DNA of 52,708 nt from contig MGTI01000029.1 of assembly GCA_001799365.1 (NCBI GenBank), positions 1 through 52,708 of the forward strand, written 5' to 3'. This DNA comes from Desulfobacterales bacterium GWB2_56_26. GTDB taxonomy: Bacteria > Desulfobacterota > Desulfobulbia > Desulfobulbales > Desulfocapsaceae. Position 1 is the stretch's first letter, and every line of letters begins with the position of its first letter. The translations under genes and the position numbers were made by a program. The notes beneath the pieces are model-generated. The model saw nothing but the letters and a program-made list of their open reading frames with translations, searched no databases and had not been told where the DNA came from. Of the stretch, positions 39,152 to 47,743 are shown in pieces.

Positions 39152-39721
39152 CTATTCATTGCGGGCGATAATATAAGGGAGGATCTTTTTGAAATCCGGG
39201 GTGCCGGCCTTACCCAAAAGTTCATAGATCAACATTTCTGCAGATCCGATCGCCACCCCGGCTGTTTGCAGCCGTGCAAGCCCCTCCCTGTGATCGCTCA
39301 CGTTCCTCGACGAAACCCCATCGGAAACGATCCAGACCTCTTTACCCTTTCCCAGCAATCCCATTGCCGTCTGATAGATACAGATATGGGTCTCGACGCC
39401 GACAAGCACAATAGTCCGGATGCTGTCCGGCAAGCCGTCGATGAACGCTGCCGTTTCCCCGTTGGCCAAGGCATTGAACTCAACTTTATCGAATTGCGGC
39501 ACCTCGGCGACGAGCGCTGCAACATTGTCAACGTACGGTCCCAACCCCTTCTTGTACTGGGTGTTTGCCAGAACGGGGATACCAAGGATTCCGGCGCAGC
39601 GAATCATGAGCTCAACCGTGGCCGAAACCTTTTCCGCTTCATGGATCTTCGCCATCAGGCTCTTTTGCACATCGATGACCTGCAGACAGACGTTTTCCGG
39701 GGCCAGCAGTCTCGTCTTCAT
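39152..39721 (-). CDS. Isochorismatase-fold cysteine hydrolase
   Basis: 189 residues from the ATG at 39721, preceded by GAGGAGG. The catalytic Asp is in LQVIDVQKSLM and the nucleophile Cys in GVETHICIYQTAMGLL; the usual cis-peptide neighbourhood (VLVGVETH) is retained. The family includes nicotinamidase, isochorismatase and carbamoylsarcosine amidase, plus many members of unknown substrate. It resembles the YcaC/hydrolase-type group (DRIGSAEMLIYELLG-like end), for which no function is firm. It lies 81 bases downstream of nothing relevant on its own strand except acs, so context is little help. Confidence 0.87.
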   Translation of the reverse strand: MKTRLLAPENVCLQVIDVQKSLMAKIHEAEKVSATVELMIRCAGILGIPVLANTQYKKGLGPYVDNVAALVAEVPQFDKVEFNALANGETAAFIDGLPDSIRTIVLVGVETHICIYQTAMGLLGKGKEVWIVSDGVSSRNVSDHREGLARLQTAGVAIGSAEMLIYELLGKAGTPDFKKILPYIIARNE

Positions 39722-39930
39722 CCCAGTCCTCCTCTCACCAAAATTAGGCAAAATTTTGATTCAATAGACTCTTTTCTCCATTCAGATTCAAGATTATCCT
39801 TTCATCTGTGCAAAAAAGTTACACCGGCGGCAAGAGGCGTACCCGTTGGAAGAACTACGGAAAATGAGGCGGGCGAGAAGAATTCGCACCCACCGCCGAC
39901 TCCATCAGGAGGCGTTTTCAAAGTGAAAAA

Positions 39931-41925
39931 TCAAGTTCCGGAAGAACTCTTTTTCCCTTCGATGAGTTCCGAGATAATCGAAGGATCCGCCAGCGAAGAG
40001 ATGTCCCCGAAATCATCGAAATCATCGGCGGCGATTTTCTTCAGGAGCCGTCTCATGATCTTTCCGCTCCTGGTTTTCGGCAGAGCGTCGGTATACTGTA
40101 CCCCGTCCAGAGTAGCAATGGGTCCGATCTGCCCGCGGACATGGTTCCGTAACTCTTCCAGCAACTCCCCCGTCTGTTGAACATTTCTGTTCAAGGTCAC
40201 ATAGGCATAGATCGCCTGCCCCTTCAGGGGATGCGGCATGCCGACCACCGCCGCCTCGGACACGCTCCGATGCGTCAGCAATGCCGATTCTATTTCCGCC
40301 GTTCCCAGCCGATGACCGCTGACGTTGATGATATCGTCGAGTCTGCCCATTATCCAGAAATAGCCGTCTTCATCGCAACGCGCGCCGTCGCCGGTGTCAT
40401 ATCCCCAGCGCGAATCGACGTGATGGGAAGACTGCAGCGGGTCCTGTTCTCCGCAAAGATCTTTGCACATCCCGGGCCACGGCTGGCGGATCACCAGCCG
40501 CCCTCCTTCATGGTTCCCCACCTCACGACCCTCGGCATCGACCACCATGACATCTATGCCCGGCAACGGCTGTGCGGCCGCCCCCGGTTTCAAGGGAACC
40601 GTTTCGGCCAGAGGAGCGATCATGATCCCGCCCGTTTCAGTCTGCCACCAGGTATCGATTATAGGTAATCTGTTCTTGCCGATATGGGCATGATACCAGT
40701 TCCATGCCTCGGGATTGATCGGTTCCCCGACTGATCCGAGCAACCGCAGCGATGAGATATCGTATTTTTCAACCGGGCCCACCCCATATCGCATGAGGGC
40801 TCGGATAACGGTTGGTGCCGTGTAGAAGATCGTGACGTTGAATTTCTCCACTATCTGCCAAAACCTGTCAGGCCCCGGATAGAGCGGTATCCCTTCGTAG
40901 ATCAAGGTAGTGGCGCCAAGTCCCAGCGGCCCGTAAATGCCGTAGGTGTGCCCGGTAATCCAGCCGATATCGGCGGTGCACCAAAAAATATCGTCATCCT
41001 GAAGATCAAACACCCACTGGCAAGTGTGCATGGCGTAGAGCAGATAGCCGCCTGCCCGGTGAACCACCCTTTTGGGCTTGCCTGTTGAACCGGAGGTGTA
41101 GAGGATGAAAAGGTCGTCGTTGGCTGCCATCTCGACGGGTTCGCAGATCGCCGAAATTCCAGGTGCCTGTCTCTCCTCATGCCACCAGGTATCCCGCTTC
41201 GGCTTCATTACGATATCTCTTTCGGTCTTACGGACAACGATGCAGGCCTCGACAAAATCACAATCATCGAGCGCCTCGTCGGCATTCGGTTTGAGCGGAA
41301 TGGTTCGTCCGGCCCTGATAATTGCATCGGCGGTAATCAGCACCTTTGCCCGGCAATCCTCCAACCTGGTCTTGAGACTCGCCGAGGAAAAGCCGGAGAA
41401 GACGACGCAGTGCAGTACTCCCAACCGCGCACAGGCGAGCACAGCGATGACCAACTCGGGAATCATCGGCAGGTAGATGGCAACACTCTCCCCTTTGCCG
41501 ACTCCTTTCTTTTTCAGGATATTGGCAAAGCGACAGACTTCGGCATACAGCATCTGATAGGTGAAGACTCTCGTCTCGTTGTCACTTTCCCCCTGCCAGA
41601 TAAGCGCTGCTTTGTTGCGTCTGCCGTTTTCCAGGTGTCGATCAAGGCAATTCCAGGTCGGATTGAGCGTAGCACCGGCAAACCACTTGAGGTCCGGCGA
41701 ACCGAGCTCCCCGTCGAGAACGGTATGCCATCTCTGCGACCAGGTGACAAGCTCCTCCGCTCGTCCCGCCCAAAATCCTTCGGGATCCTCGATCGATCTT
41801 TTATGCACCTCACGATAGGCCGGTGAGTTCCCATTGCCAACAGGATGCAGGCGTAGCGAACATCCCGGTCTGCGGAAGCTGGTTCCTCCCCACATTGCCA
41901 CTTTCGTGCCATCTTCTCGGTCCAT
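39931..41925 (-). CDS. acs: Acetyl-CoA synthetase (AMP-forming)
   Basis: 664 residues from the ATG at 41925, which has GAGGAG 8 bases upstream; the longer open frame has an improbable TTG start. It activates acetate through acetyl-AMP. Present are the N-terminal REVHKRSIEDPEGFW, the A5-like motif DTWWQTETGG, the hinge region YDTGDGARCDEDGYFWIMGR and the catalytic Lys622 in KTRSGKIMRR, the residue regulated by acetylation elsewhere. In the phosphate-binding loop YTSGSTGKPK the usual Gly after PK is Arg286. No acetyltransferase or deacetylase lies nearby. Confidence 0.96.
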   Translation of the reverse strand: MDREDGTKVAMWGGTSFRRPGCSLRLHPVGNGNSPAYREVHKRSIEDPEGFWAGRAEELVTWSQRWHTVLDGELGSPDLKWFAGATLNPTWNCLDRHLENGRRNKAALIWQGESDNETRVFTYQMLYAEVCRFANILKKKGVGKGESVAIYLPMIPELVIAVLACARLGVLHCVVFSGFSSASLKTRLEDCRAKVLITADAIIRAGRTIPLKPNADEALDDCDFVEACIVVRKTERDIVMKPKRDTWWHEERQAPGISAICEPVEMAANDDLFILYTSGSTGKPKRVVHRAGGYLLYAMHTCQWVFDLQDDDIFWCTADIGWITGHTYGIYGPLGLGATTLIYEGIPLYPGPDRFWQIVEKFNVTIFYTAPTVIRALMRYGVGPVEKYDISSLRLLGSVGEPINPEAWNWYHAHIGKNRLPIIDTWWQTETGGIMIAPLAETVPLKPGAAAQPLPGIDVMVVDAEGREVGNHEGGRLVIRQPWPGMCKDLCGEQDPLQSSHHVDSRWGYDTGDGARCDEDGYFWIMGRLDDIINVSGHRLGTAEIESALLTHRSVSEAAVVGMPHPLKGQAIYAYVTLNRNVQQTGELLEELRNHVRGQIGPIATLDGVQYTDALPKTRSGKIMRRLLKKIAADDFDDFGDISSLADPSIISELIEGKKSSSGT
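39933..39958 (-). terminator. Weak hairpin at the acs stop codon
   Basis: On the minus strand AGTTC-TTCCG-GAACT is followed by TGATTTTTC, with the stem overlapping the last acs codons. The stem is only 5 bp, so this is a low-confidence terminator. Confidence 0.3.
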
Positions 41926-42361
41926 CGCCCCATCTCCTCGGGAATCGGCAGATGTTTCGCTACCTGTCCTTCTCGCGCCCGATGGAAGCGACTCCCGACA
42001 CATTGCCCCAGCAGATCGGAATCCCGGACAGATGAAAGTTGCCTTCAATTATTACTAGAACTTAGAGAGTTAACCTACTCCACCCTTGCCTGGCAAATCA
42101 AGATATATTTGGCCCGGCTATCAAACTCACCGATCCGGGGACGCCTGACTTAATACCGACTCTTTTCGTCGGCCTTGCCCGATGTTCCGGCCATCCTCAT
42201 CTGCACAAATATATTCTTGCGCGATCACTGTCTTAGGAAGTATTGTGCATCGGCCATTGGTGCATTGTATGGGAAATGCATGCGAAACAGCAAATACGTC
42301 TTTACAAATTTCACACAATTATTAAATTAATTTCTGAAATATTTCGACATCTGGAGATGCC
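41926..42361. promoter_or_regulatory. Divergent region between acs and ArsR-family gene
   Basis: 436 bases with no supportable gene; a 63-codon open frame at 42127-42318 lacks a ribosome binding site. It should hold the acs promoter (minus) and the repressor promoter (plus). The near-palindrome ATTTC-T-GAAAT (42330-42340) is 22 bases before the repressor start, where an ArsR-family protein commonly binds its own promoter. No strong -35/-10 pair is visible. Confidence 0.4.
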
Positions 42362-42649
42362 ATGCAAGACGAACAAATAGACGCTATGTCAAAACTGCTG
42401 AAATCGATGTCCCATCCCATCCGCTTGAAGATTCTTTGCCTGCTGCAGGACAAGGAACTTTCGGTGGGCGAAATCAGGGACCAGGTGAAGACGACGAACG
42501 CAAATGTCTCGCAGCACTTGAACATCTTGCGTGGCCAGGGCATCATCGATTACCGTAAGGACGCCAATTTTATCTACAATAAAATTGTCGATAAACGCAT
42601 CCTCGACCTCATCAAAAAGATGCGCGTACTGTTCTGTCCGAACTTCTAA
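42362..42649 (+). CDS. ArsR-family repressor, YgaV/SqrR-like two-cysteine sensor
   Basis: 95 residues, a winged helix: MSKLLKSMSHPIRLKILCLL, recognition helix NANVSQHLNILRGQGIIDYRKD, then the dimer helix. Cys26 in LKILCLL and Cys92 in the end LFCPNF occupy the positions of the two cysteines of E. coli YgaV and of SqrR/BigR, which form a per- or polysulfide bridge to derepress. The usual ArsR metal-site CVC motif is missing. GGAG lies 5 bases before the ATG. It is followed after 45 bases by a DUF2892 gene, as ygaV is by ygaP. A sulfide- or persulfide-responsive switch is a fair inference. Confidence 0.85.
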   Translation: MQDEQIDAMSKLLKSMSHPIRLKILCLLQDKELSVGEIRDQVKTTNANVSQHLNILRGQGIIDYRKDANFIYNKIVDKRILDLIKKMRVLFCPNF

Positions 42650-42653
42650 AAAG

Positions 42654-42665
42654 GGAGAATTCTCC
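42654..42665. promoter_or_regulatory. 12-bp palindrome between the ygaV-like and ygaP-like genes
   Basis: GGAGAATTCTCC is self-complementary and lies between the two stop/start points. It may be an operator, a small hairpin, or chance; its GGAG half cannot serve the next gene, which has its own GAGGAG nearer the ATG. Confidence 0.25.
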
Positions 42666-42694
42666 TCCCTCTCTATCCACCAGAGGAGAAAACC

Positions 42695-42907
42695 ATGATT
42701 GTTACAGACTGGATCCATGTCATTGCCGGGGCGTTCATAATTGCCAGCCTATCGTTGGGAGTTGAGGCAAGCCCAGTTTTTCACAGCAAGTACTGGCTTT
42801 TTTTCACGGCCTTTGTGGGGTTCAATCTTCTGCAGTTCGGTTTCTCGAAATTCTGTCCGCTTGGCCTCATCCTCAAGACGCTCGGGGTTCCTGAGCGCCG
42901 CCCCTGA
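42695..42907 (+). CDS. DUF2892 membrane protein (YgaP-like membrane domain only)
   Basis: 70 residues with two membrane helices (VIAGAFIIASLSLGVE and WLFFTAFVGFNLLQFGF) and the family end SKFCPLGLILKTLG, which keeps the conserved Cys-Pro. In E. coli YgaP this domain is fused to a rhodanese that carries persulfide sulfur; here the rhodanese is absent from the gene and from its neighbours. The GAGGAG ribosome binding site is 6 bases upstream. It is probably co-regulated with the repressor. Its molecular role is unknown. Confidence 0.88.
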   Translation: MIVTDWIHVIAGAFIIASLSLGVEASPVFHSKYWLFFTAFVGFNLLQFGFSKFCPLGLILKTLGVPERRP

Positions 42908-42914
42908 AAAATAG

Positions 42915-43181
42915 CTATAGCTGCTCTTCCGCCATTAGAACATGGCAGGATGCCTGCCAGCAGCAGTTTTTTTGCGAGCACACCTCGCGCTGCCGAAAAC
43001 ACGGTAAGTTGCCCTCCTTCATTTGTATCCGACTGATAAGTTCGGCGAGTTTGACCCCTTTTTCCTGAGGCACCCCGAGTGCCAGCGCCTTTTTCCTGGC
43101 CAGCGAAAACAGCTTCGGTCCTCTCTTATACCCTTTCACCGTTACCCCCATAGAAAATTTGCCATAGTTTACACTCACCAT
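42915..43181 (-). CDS. Small Cys-rich SAP-like protein
   Basis: 88 residues from the ATG at 43181; a start at 43238 (107 residues) is possible. A SAP-type helix pair is visible (ARKKALALGVPQEKGVKLA, ELISRIQMKEGN), followed by the pattern CF-x5-C-x4-CCW-x3-C (LPCFRQREVCSQKNCCWQ). This resembles small SAP-domain proteins with an EGNxxCF...CxWxxxC end that I recall from Desulfobacterota. The cysteines could bind a metal or be redox-active; SAP folds bind nucleic acids. It is downstream of the dikinase-like gene on the same strand. Confidence 0.65.
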   Translation of the reverse strand: MVSVNYGKFSMGVTVKGYKRGPKLFSLARKKALALGVPQEKGVKLAELISRIQMKEGNLPCFRQREVCSQKNCCWQASCHVLMAEEQL

Positions 43182-43306
43182 CCATCCCCGTTTTTGTCGA
43201 TGCGGAAATCCAGCATTGGTCGCACATGTCATCGACATAATCCATCTTCTTAAGAATAACGTTCCTTATCGCAAACGAACAAGAAAATTCGCCTTTGGTC
43301 GTCATT

Positions 43307-46300
43307 TTATATCGGCAGGATGTGATATTCTTCCACAGTGCCGTGAATTCCGTTCAAGACCTGCCCGTTGCGCCCGTCGATGGAAATCGGGTCGCCGAAA
43401 CCGATTCTCACTCCGGCGATCTCACAATACTGTTCGGCCTCATAGACCTTCAGACTGCGGCAGCCGACGACGCAGGTCTTTTCCAGCCGCACGGCAACCA
43501 CTGAGGCGTGGGAGGTCTGGCCCCCGCGGGAGGTAAGCAAACCTTCGGCCTGGCTCACCACCTTGATATCTTCCGGCACGGTATCCTGGCGGATCAGGAT
43601 AAGCGGGGTGTGCGGATCGGTCTGCCGCAGTTTCCTGATATTGTCCTCGGTAAAAACCGCCCGGCCGGAAAGGGCCGAGCCGGAGACGCCGACTCCCTTG
43701 CCGAGATGGGCTTTTTCCAGGGCGGGACTCTCGACAAAGACATTCAAATGTTCCTTCTTCTTGATCGTGATCATGTCCCGGGTCTGAAGAAGATAGAGTT
43801 GTTCCGGCTCGGGCCCCTCGAAGGTGAATTCTATTTCCTGGGGGTTCCAACGCTTATCATAGACGAGTTCCCGTGATATTTCGAGAAGTTGCTTATATAT
43901 TCCAGGGAAACGCAGTTCCAGCGTTTCTTCGACAGCCCGACCGTCGAGTTTCGCCTGCTCGACCGAGATGGCAAGGCTCGACACCAGACCGGAAACGATA
44001 TCCTCGCCCTGGTCGCCGTAGGCATAATCCCCCCACAGGGCGACCCGCTGCACCTTGCGATAAGGATGGGCGGTAAAGACCACCCCTGCCCCGGAGCTCG
44101 CGCTCATATTGCCGAACACCATGGCCTGGACAATTACCGCTGTACCCCAGGAATCGGAAACATCCATTATTTTCCGATACTCCATGGCCTTCTGGGTTTT
44201 CCACGAATCGAGCACCAGCTGAATGGCGTTGACCAGCTGCAGCCAGGGGTCATCGGGAATACCAAGTCCCCGCTGGCGGATCAGTCTTTGATAGGAAAGT
44301 GCCAGTTCCTTCATCTGCTCCGGCGAAAAGTGTCGCTTCAGGGTCACATTGTATTTCGCCTTCGCCCTGTTCATCAGCGTCTGGAAGTCTTCCCTGCCGA
44401 TCCCCGAGATCATGGCCCAGGATTGCAGGAAGCGCCGGTAGTTGTCCCAGGCCAGGTAGCTGTTGCCATTATTTGCGATGAATTCGGCAATGATCTCCTC
44501 GTTGAAGCCGACATTGTGGACGGTCGCCATCATCCCGGGCATAGAGATCGCCCCGCCGCTGCGTATCGAAAGAAGCAGCGGTTTTTCCGGGGAACCGAAG
44601 GTCTTGCCGGTCAGCGACTCGATTTCCGTCAGCGCCTGGCGGATCCGCTCCATGATCTCCTCGCGGGTCTTGGCGTAGCCGAAGACGATGTCCCGGCAGC
44701 GAAAGATCTCGGTGGTGAGCACAAAGGCCGGAGGAACGAGCTTGCCGTCGCCGATGAGAGTAGCCAGATTGAAGCCCTTGTTGCCGAGGTGAATGAAATT
44801 GTTGGTATAGGGATTGGGCTTATGCAGCAGGGAGATGGCCCGCTCCGGATTGTAGGTCATCAGCAGGTCGAGCTTTTCCTGGTCAAGCAGATCCTTCTGG
44901 TTTTCAAGGGTCTGGAGGATCCGGAGGATGAAGTTGTCGAGATGCTGCAAGCCAAAGGTGGAGGCGATCAACTCGCGAAAAAATACCTCGGACAGCCGCT
45001 GCACCGTCGTCCCGATCTCCAACTCCTCATAGAAGCTGCTGAATTTTTCCAGAATATTTTCTTTACCGATCTGGGGGATGATGATCGACAGGTTGTTCTG
45101 GTGGATATTAGTGTAAAAGGCGTAAATGATATCCTTGACCCCCTCGGACATCCCCCGGAAGATATCGAGATACTGGGTATAGGAGAAGCGCCGCACTTTC
45201 AGCGAGGCCTCAAGCAGGGACAGGTAGGTGGAAAGACGCCTTGAAGTTATGCCGTCGATCGCCAGTGCCCGCATGTAAAACTTGATGCACCGTACGATGT
45301 TGAAGAAGGTGGCCTGGGTGATGATCGACAGATTGACCGTCTCCGGCAGTTTCTCCAGGTAGAGGTTGGCGAGGTTTTCCAGACGGAAGGTGAGGCTCAG
45401 GGCATCGAACTTCCGCTCCTTGTACCGGCCGTACACGGACGGGATATCGACCGCGATATGCCGTTTGTAATAGATATCTTCACGGGCTTCGAAGGTCTCC
45501 TCGGAGAGGATGATATCCTTCAGACCCTCCAGGGCGGTGAGCAGTGCATTCAGGCAGTGTTCGGTATCGGCATGGCCGAGGTCGGCGAGCAGACTCTCCA
45601 TCTCCGGGAAGCCGTCGTTGACCGCCCTCAATATCTCCGACTGCAACTGCTGGACGCCGAGGTTGTATTTCTTGTAGAGCAGCTTGTACATCCTGACCAG
45701 CAGCTCAAACCTTCGCACCTCGCATGGCTTGACATCCGCCTGGCGGGCCAGGAATTCGCCGATGGCCTTGTTGTCTTTCAACAGGATGTCCTGGACCCGA
45801 TCGATGCCCATGGCCTGCCAGAAGCGTTCGGCCAGAACGAACTGGTCGTCGACGAACTCGCCGGTGGCGCTCACCTGGCTGTACACCTCCTCCGGAATAT
45901 AGGGGACAAGGAGGGTCTTGTTACGGGTCCGCCAGAACTGAAAGATCGCCTGGACAAAATCGACGATGAGATTCGAACTCTCCACATGTCCCTGCTTGCG
46001 CAGAAAATGGATCAGCAGATCCTTGCGCTTATGGATTTCGTCCAGTTCGGTCGAAACATCGCGTAGCTCCCCTTCTGAGCCGATCTCGTTGAAGAATACC
46101 GGCATCAATTTGGTGAACTGTTTGGATAGGTTGTAGATCGGTTCGATGGGATGATTGAGCAGCTGGGTGATATCCCGCTGAAACAGATCGGTGTCCTTGA
46201 CACAGGTTCCGGAGAGCTTCAGATGAATAATGAGGGCGGAAAAGAGCGTCGAACACCATTTCGGCTCGCGCATGATCAGGTACAGCCACACCCGGATGTT

Positions 46301-47629
46301 GGCAAGGTGGGCCGGATTGGCCAGAGGCTGCCAGTTTTCATCGACACCCACGACGCTCGCATGCTGGAAGCCGAAGCGGACCACCCCCCAGAGGAAGGCC
46401 TCCACCATGCGGCTGTTGCCGCGATCGAAAACCTCTCCTCCCAACACCTGGATACACTGGAGCGAAGTGTGAGGGAATTTCCGGACATTGGCCTTCAACA
46501 GCTTGAAAGCGGTCAACAGAAACTCCTCGATCTCCTCGAAGCTCTGCTGCCTGATCAGCTGCACCAGACTGCGATTGATCTCCCGCAGGGTTTCCTCATG
46601 AATGAGATACAACCCGTCCGTATCCATAATCTTGAACAGGAACAACAGTTTCCTGTTCTCACTGAAGTGAACAAGCGGTGAGATGAGCTGTGGCTCAAGC
46701 TGCCTGAAGAATTCCTCTGTCTCGACCAGCTTGTTGGGCATGGCTCGGTAATATTTGACAATGTCAATGTGGTCAGGCAGTTCGAGAATGGTTTTGAGAC
46801 CTGCTTTCGGTTCCTGCTGCAGATCAAGACCTTGGATCGCCTCAAGGTGATTTCTCATAGTTTCATGAGAAATCGCGGTAAATAGCTGAGATGAATTGAA
46901 ATCGGCGACGGATATGGAGCAGCGGTCGAGAAACCAGGTCAGCGGATCATCTTCCTGCAGCCAATAACTGTAGCCTCTGGCAAAGATAACCCGGACAAGG
47001 CGCGCAAGCGGCAGAAAGTCATAGCCGTTTCCTGCCGCTTCTGCGAGGTCCATCAGGTGTTTGGCGATCCTGGTGAAGGGATGCTGGCCATGGACAAGCT
47101 GCATCATTATCGGCCGGTCGGTTCTGTCCAGATCGGCGAGACGATCAAAGATCGCATTGAGTTCCGACTCAAATCGTTGAAAGTCATCGACGCTCAAACC
47201 AGTGATGGTTTTATCGAGCCAGACCATTTTAGCCCCGACTGCCTGATTCAGCAGATCGGGATTCCGCTGACAATCATAGAGCGCTTCGAAAAAGAGTCGA
47301 CCGAAAAGTCTGAAGGCTTCCGGACCGTGATCATGGTTGATATAGTGACTGATGTTTTTCAGTGCAAAACTGCGAAGTTGCGGCAGAATTATTTTCCAGT
47401 TGCGAAACGGATGGCAGATTTCATAGAGCAATTTCTCAAGCGTCGCATGGAGGCCCTTGTAGCGGTCGACCACCTCGAGCAGAACCAGCAGCTCGGGGTC
47501 AATCTCCACCGCCCCCGCGGTTTCAAGAAGATTTGCCCTCAGCGCATCCGACTCTATTGCTGCCGTGTTGTCTGGTTTTTCCATAGTTGCACTGTAATGC
47601 GAATTTTGTCTGGGCGAGCGAACATCCAT
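43307..47629 (-). CDS. Orphan dikinase-like protein: PPDK-type ATP-grasp plus phosphohistidine domain
   Basis: 1440 residues from the ATG at 47629, chosen because AAGGGG lies 6 bases before it (47635 has none). Residues 1 to about 930 are mostly helical, resemble no family I know and show no signal or membrane segment. From about 938 follows a PPDK-type ATP-grasp domain: HLGNKGFNLATLIG, SIRSGGAISMPGMMATVHNVG, and IEFTFEGPEPEQLYLLQTRD. Then comes the swivelling domain with catalytic His1374 in LTSRGGQTSHASVV. The protein ends at SIDGRNGQVLNG...HILPI, exactly where PPDK would begin its PEP/pyruvate TIM barrel, which is absent. By family logic it should transfer phosphate from ATP to His and then to an unknown acceptor, as in rifampin phosphotransferase. 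It is not a PEP synthase. It lies downstream of gap and glgA. Confidence 0.85.
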   Translation of the reverse strand: MDVRSPRQNSHYSATMEKPDNTAAIESDALRANLLETAGAVEIDPELLVLLEVVDRYKGLHATLEKLLYEICHPFRNWKIILPQLRSFALKNISHYINHDHGPEAFRLFGRLFFEALYDCQRNPDLLNQAVGAKMVWLDKTITGLSVDDFQRFESELNAIFDRLADLDRTDRPIMMQLVHGQHPFTRIAKHLMDLAEAAGNGYDFLPLARLVRVIFARGYSYWLQEDDPLTWFLDRCSISVADFNSSQLFTAISHETMRNHLEAIQGLDLQQEPKAGLKTILELPDHIDIVKYYRAMPNKLVETEEFFRQLEPQLISPLVHFSENRKLLFLFKIMDTDGLYLIHEETLREINRSLVQLIRQQSFEEIEEFLLTAFKLLKANVRKFPHTSLQCIQVLGGEVFDRGNSRMVEAFLWGVVRFGFQHASVVGVDENWQPLANPAHLANIRVWLYLIMREPKWCSTLFSALIIHLKLSGTCVKDTDLFQRDITQLLNHPIEPIYNLSKQFTKLMPVFFNEIGSEGELRDVSTELDEIHKRKDLLIHFLRKQGHVESSNLIVDFVQAIFQFWRTRNKTLLVPYIPEEVYSQVSATGEFVDDQFVLAERFWQAMGIDRVQDILLKDNKAIGEFLARQADVKPCEVRRFELLVRMYKLLYKKYNLGVQQLQSEILRAVNDGFPEMESLLADLGHADTEHCLNALLTALEGLKDIILSEETFEAREDIYYKRHIAVDIPSVYGRYKERKFDALSLTFRLENLANLYLEKLPETVNLSIITQATFFNIVRCIKFYMRALAIDGITSRRLSTYLSLLEASLKVRRFSYTQYLDIFRGMSEGVKDIIYAFYTNIHQNNLSIIIPQIGKENILEKFSSFYEELEIGTTVQRLSEVFFRELIASTFGLQHLDNFILRILQTLENQKDLLDQEKLDLLMTYNPERAISLLHKPNPYTNNFIHLGNKGFNLATLIGDGKLVPPAFVLTTEIFRCRDIVFGYAKTREEIMERIRQALTEIESLTGKTFGSPEKPLLLSIRSGGAISMPGMMATVHNVGFNEEIIAEFIANNGNSYLAWDNYRRFLQSWAMISGIGREDFQTLMNRAKAKYNVTLKRHFSPEQMKELALSYQRLIRQRGLGIPDDPWLQLVNAIQLVLDSWKTQKAMEYRKIMDVSDSWGTAVIVQAMVFGNMSASSGAGVVFTAHPYRKVQRVALWGDYAYGDQGEDIVSGLVSSLAISVEQAKLDGRAVEETLELRFPGIYKQLLEISRELVYDKRWNPQEIEFTFEGPEPEQLYLLQTRDMITIKKKEHLNVFVESPALEKAHLGKGVGVSGSALSGRAVFTEDNIRKLRQTDPHTPLILIRQDTVPEDIKVVSQAEGLLTSRGGQTSHASVVAVRLEKTCVVGCRSLKVYEAEQYCEIAGVRIGFGDPISIDGRNGQVLNGIHGTVEEYHILPI

Positions 47630-47676
47630 GCTCATCCCCTTGAGTAAAATGAACGAGGTCTTGACGTAGCAAGGGC

Positions 47677-47719
47677 AAAAAAATGCGCCTCTGAGACCGA
47701 CTTGGCTTCAAAGGCGCAT
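47677..47719 (-). terminator. Intrinsic terminator after gap
   Basis: On the minus strand ATGCGCCT pairs with AGGCGCAT, extended by partial pairing inside, and is followed by seven T residues. It lies 25 bases after the gap stop and 42 bases before the dikinase-like gene. The latter therefore probably needs its own promoter or read-through. Confidence 0.88.
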
Positions 47720-47743
47720 GATCGTTTCCCTTCGATCAGCCTA

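Noticed and set aside
42127-42318. 63-codon minus-strand frame with several cysteines
   Set aside because: No ribosome binding site, and it lies in the divergent promoter region. The cysteine content comes from a reading of AT-rich repeats.
43889-45244. 451-codon plus-strand frame inside the dikinase-like gene
   Set aside because: It is antisense to the conserved ATP-grasp domain, whose motifs are clear on the minus strand.
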